Source: Costus lasius (lineage: Eukaryota; Streptophyta; Magnoliopsida; Zingiberales; Costaceae). From it: DNA of 64,000 bases. Location: NCBI GenBank assembly GCA_027563935.2, contig CM050449.1, forward strand, positions 76,566,556 to 76,630,555. Reading direction: 5' to 3'. Below, piece after piece: positions 63,431 to 64,000 of the stretch (positions are counted from its first letter, which is position 1; each line of letters begins with the position of its first letter). A program made the position numbers and the translations under genes. Below the pieces are notes generated by a model. It made no database searches, was not told the origin of the DNA, and was given only the letters and a program-made list of their open reading frames with translations.

Positions 63431-63681
63431 AAATTATGTCTTTGTCACGGTAGAATTAGACTGATGACCCTTTTATTTATGTCTAGTCATTAGAATCAAG
63501 GAGGATGAAATCCTAAGTCCCAATTTATCTCTCTGATTATCTGAGTTCGTGTGCTTTCCATTATTACTTTGCACTAGAATCGGTTCGCTTAGCTAGTAAG
63601 AATACCACTATTTGGTACTTAACAGACCTGTGGATTCGATACTTTTCTTTATTACTTCAATAGTTCCGTGCACTTGCGGAA

Positions 63682-63777
63682 GCCTAACAAGTGTTTGGCG
63701 CCGTTGTTTTGGATTCGTCCAAGATAAACGCCAAGTGACTTTTAGGCCTATCAAGTTTTTGGCACCGTTGCCAGGGA
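63682..63777 (+). repeat. LTR end and primer site of the gypsy element, tandemly duplicated
   Basis: GCCTAACAAGTGTTTGGCGCCGTTG (from 63682) recurs as GCCTATCAAGTTTTTGGCACCGTTG (from 63746), a period of 64 bp. The second copy is followed by CCAGGGA as in standard Tat/Athila elements, so I place the LTR end at 63753; 63689 is the alternative. Confidence 0.65.
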
Positions 63778-63914
63778 CCTAAGTTTTGTCGATATTAGAG
63801 ACGTTGAGAGTATTGCTAGACTAGGTTTTATTAATGTCTTATCTTTTTATTCTTTTCTATTTACTTGCATCATTTAATCAATCTGCTCTAGTGTGCACAG
63901 GAAATTCAATTCTG

Positions 63915-64000
63915 ATGGCTGATCAAAGATCATTGAGGGACTATGCAGCCCCTAATCTTCAAGGGATACACTTTAGCATTGCTAGACATGCAAGTGAGGC
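63915..64000 (+). CDS. gag: Start of gypsy (Tat/Athila-like) gag, cut by window edge
   Basis: ATG at 63915 about 140 nt after the primer site opens a frame to the window end (28 codons) beginning M-A-D-Q-R-S-L-R-D-Y-A-A-P, followed by an N-L-Q-G-I motif. Such starts are typical of plant Tat/Athila gag. No stop is seen; nothing can be said about the rest. Confidence 0.7.
   Translation, partial: MADQRSLRDYAAPNLQGIHFSIARHASE

Larger units (their letters stand above)
50208..63753 (+). mobile_element. Ty3/gypsy Tat/Athila-like element: LTR, split by H and E
   Basis: The proposed LTR is 50208-51407 plus 62973-63753, about 1.98 kb, starting TGATGACACC and ending ..GGCCTATCA. It is followed by TTTTTGGCACCGTTGCCAGG, the classic primer-site region of plant Tat/Athila elements, and then by a gag start. 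The two parts rejoin across the TAGAC TSD of H. The left edge is inferred only from the TG start. The LTR carries the TTACGGCA palindromic repeats and five bulged hairpins. Confidence 0.7.

Noticed and set aside
63230..63493. 87-codon frame with repeated C-T-K-V
   Set aside because: The repeat comes from the GCACGAAAGTG hairpin cores of the gypsy LTR; the frame has no other support.

Overview
This is nuclear DNA of a flowering plant, made almost wholly of LTR retrotransposons inserted into one another. I found no host gene, rRNA, true tRNA, CRISPR array or bacterial feature. The plant call rests on Ty1/copia gag-pol polyproteins with plant-type 1.7-kb LTRs, an initiator-Met primer site, a Ty3/gypsy LTR of Tat/Athila style with a TTTGGCGCCGTTG-type primer site, and a plastid ycf2 fragment. 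The species cannot be named. The copia LTR ends (TGTTGG..TATGCCCT) resemble the Angela/BARE group, but that is inference.

Two related copia families are present. Family 1 has LTRs of about 1.69-1.73 kb and a 1294-residue polyprotein. It supplies elements A (-, 1-2825, runs off the left edge), B (+, 2826-21374), C (-, 5386-16231), F (-, 27354-36448), G (-, 27063-45290) and E (+, 53339-62529), plus solo LTRs S1 (+, 11547-13242) and S2 (-, 23820-25505). Family 2 is a single older copy, D (+, 21375-49697).

Nesting, read from broken reading frames and 5-bp target-site duplications (TSDs): D holds B in its 5' LTR, S2 in its leader and G in its gag-pol. B holds A in its 5' LTR and C in its gag. C holds S1 in its leader. 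G holds F in its 3' LTR. To the right, a Tat/Athila-like gypsy LTR (50208-63753) holds a gypsy solo LTR H (51408-62967), which holds element E. An AT-rich fold-back block (49698-50207) lies between D and the gypsy LTR. The gypsy gag begins at 63915 and runs off the right edge.

Element E is complete: two 1732-bp LTRs with no difference seen by eye, TSD ATTTC, primer site, purine tract and an unbroken polyprotein. It is the best candidate for a recently active autonomous copy and could supply proteins in trans. B would be intact but for C. C, F, G and D carry stops or frameshifts, nearly all of the C-to-T type expected from cytosine methylation.

The most notable new signals are RNA-like. (1) Five colinear hairpins lie in the untranslated leader, shared by the two copia families, four with changed but still paired stems. 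(2) An LTR hairpin has a loop that varies only as GTGA/GTAA/GAAA/GAGA, all GNRA tetraloops. (3) Five hairpins in the gypsy LTR share a bulged G and a CAC-GAAA-GTG cap on unrelated but self-complementary stems. (4) A ycf2 fragment replaces about 640 bp of D's 3' LTR. These may be packaging, dimerisation or translation signals. All were found by eye and need covariation tests.
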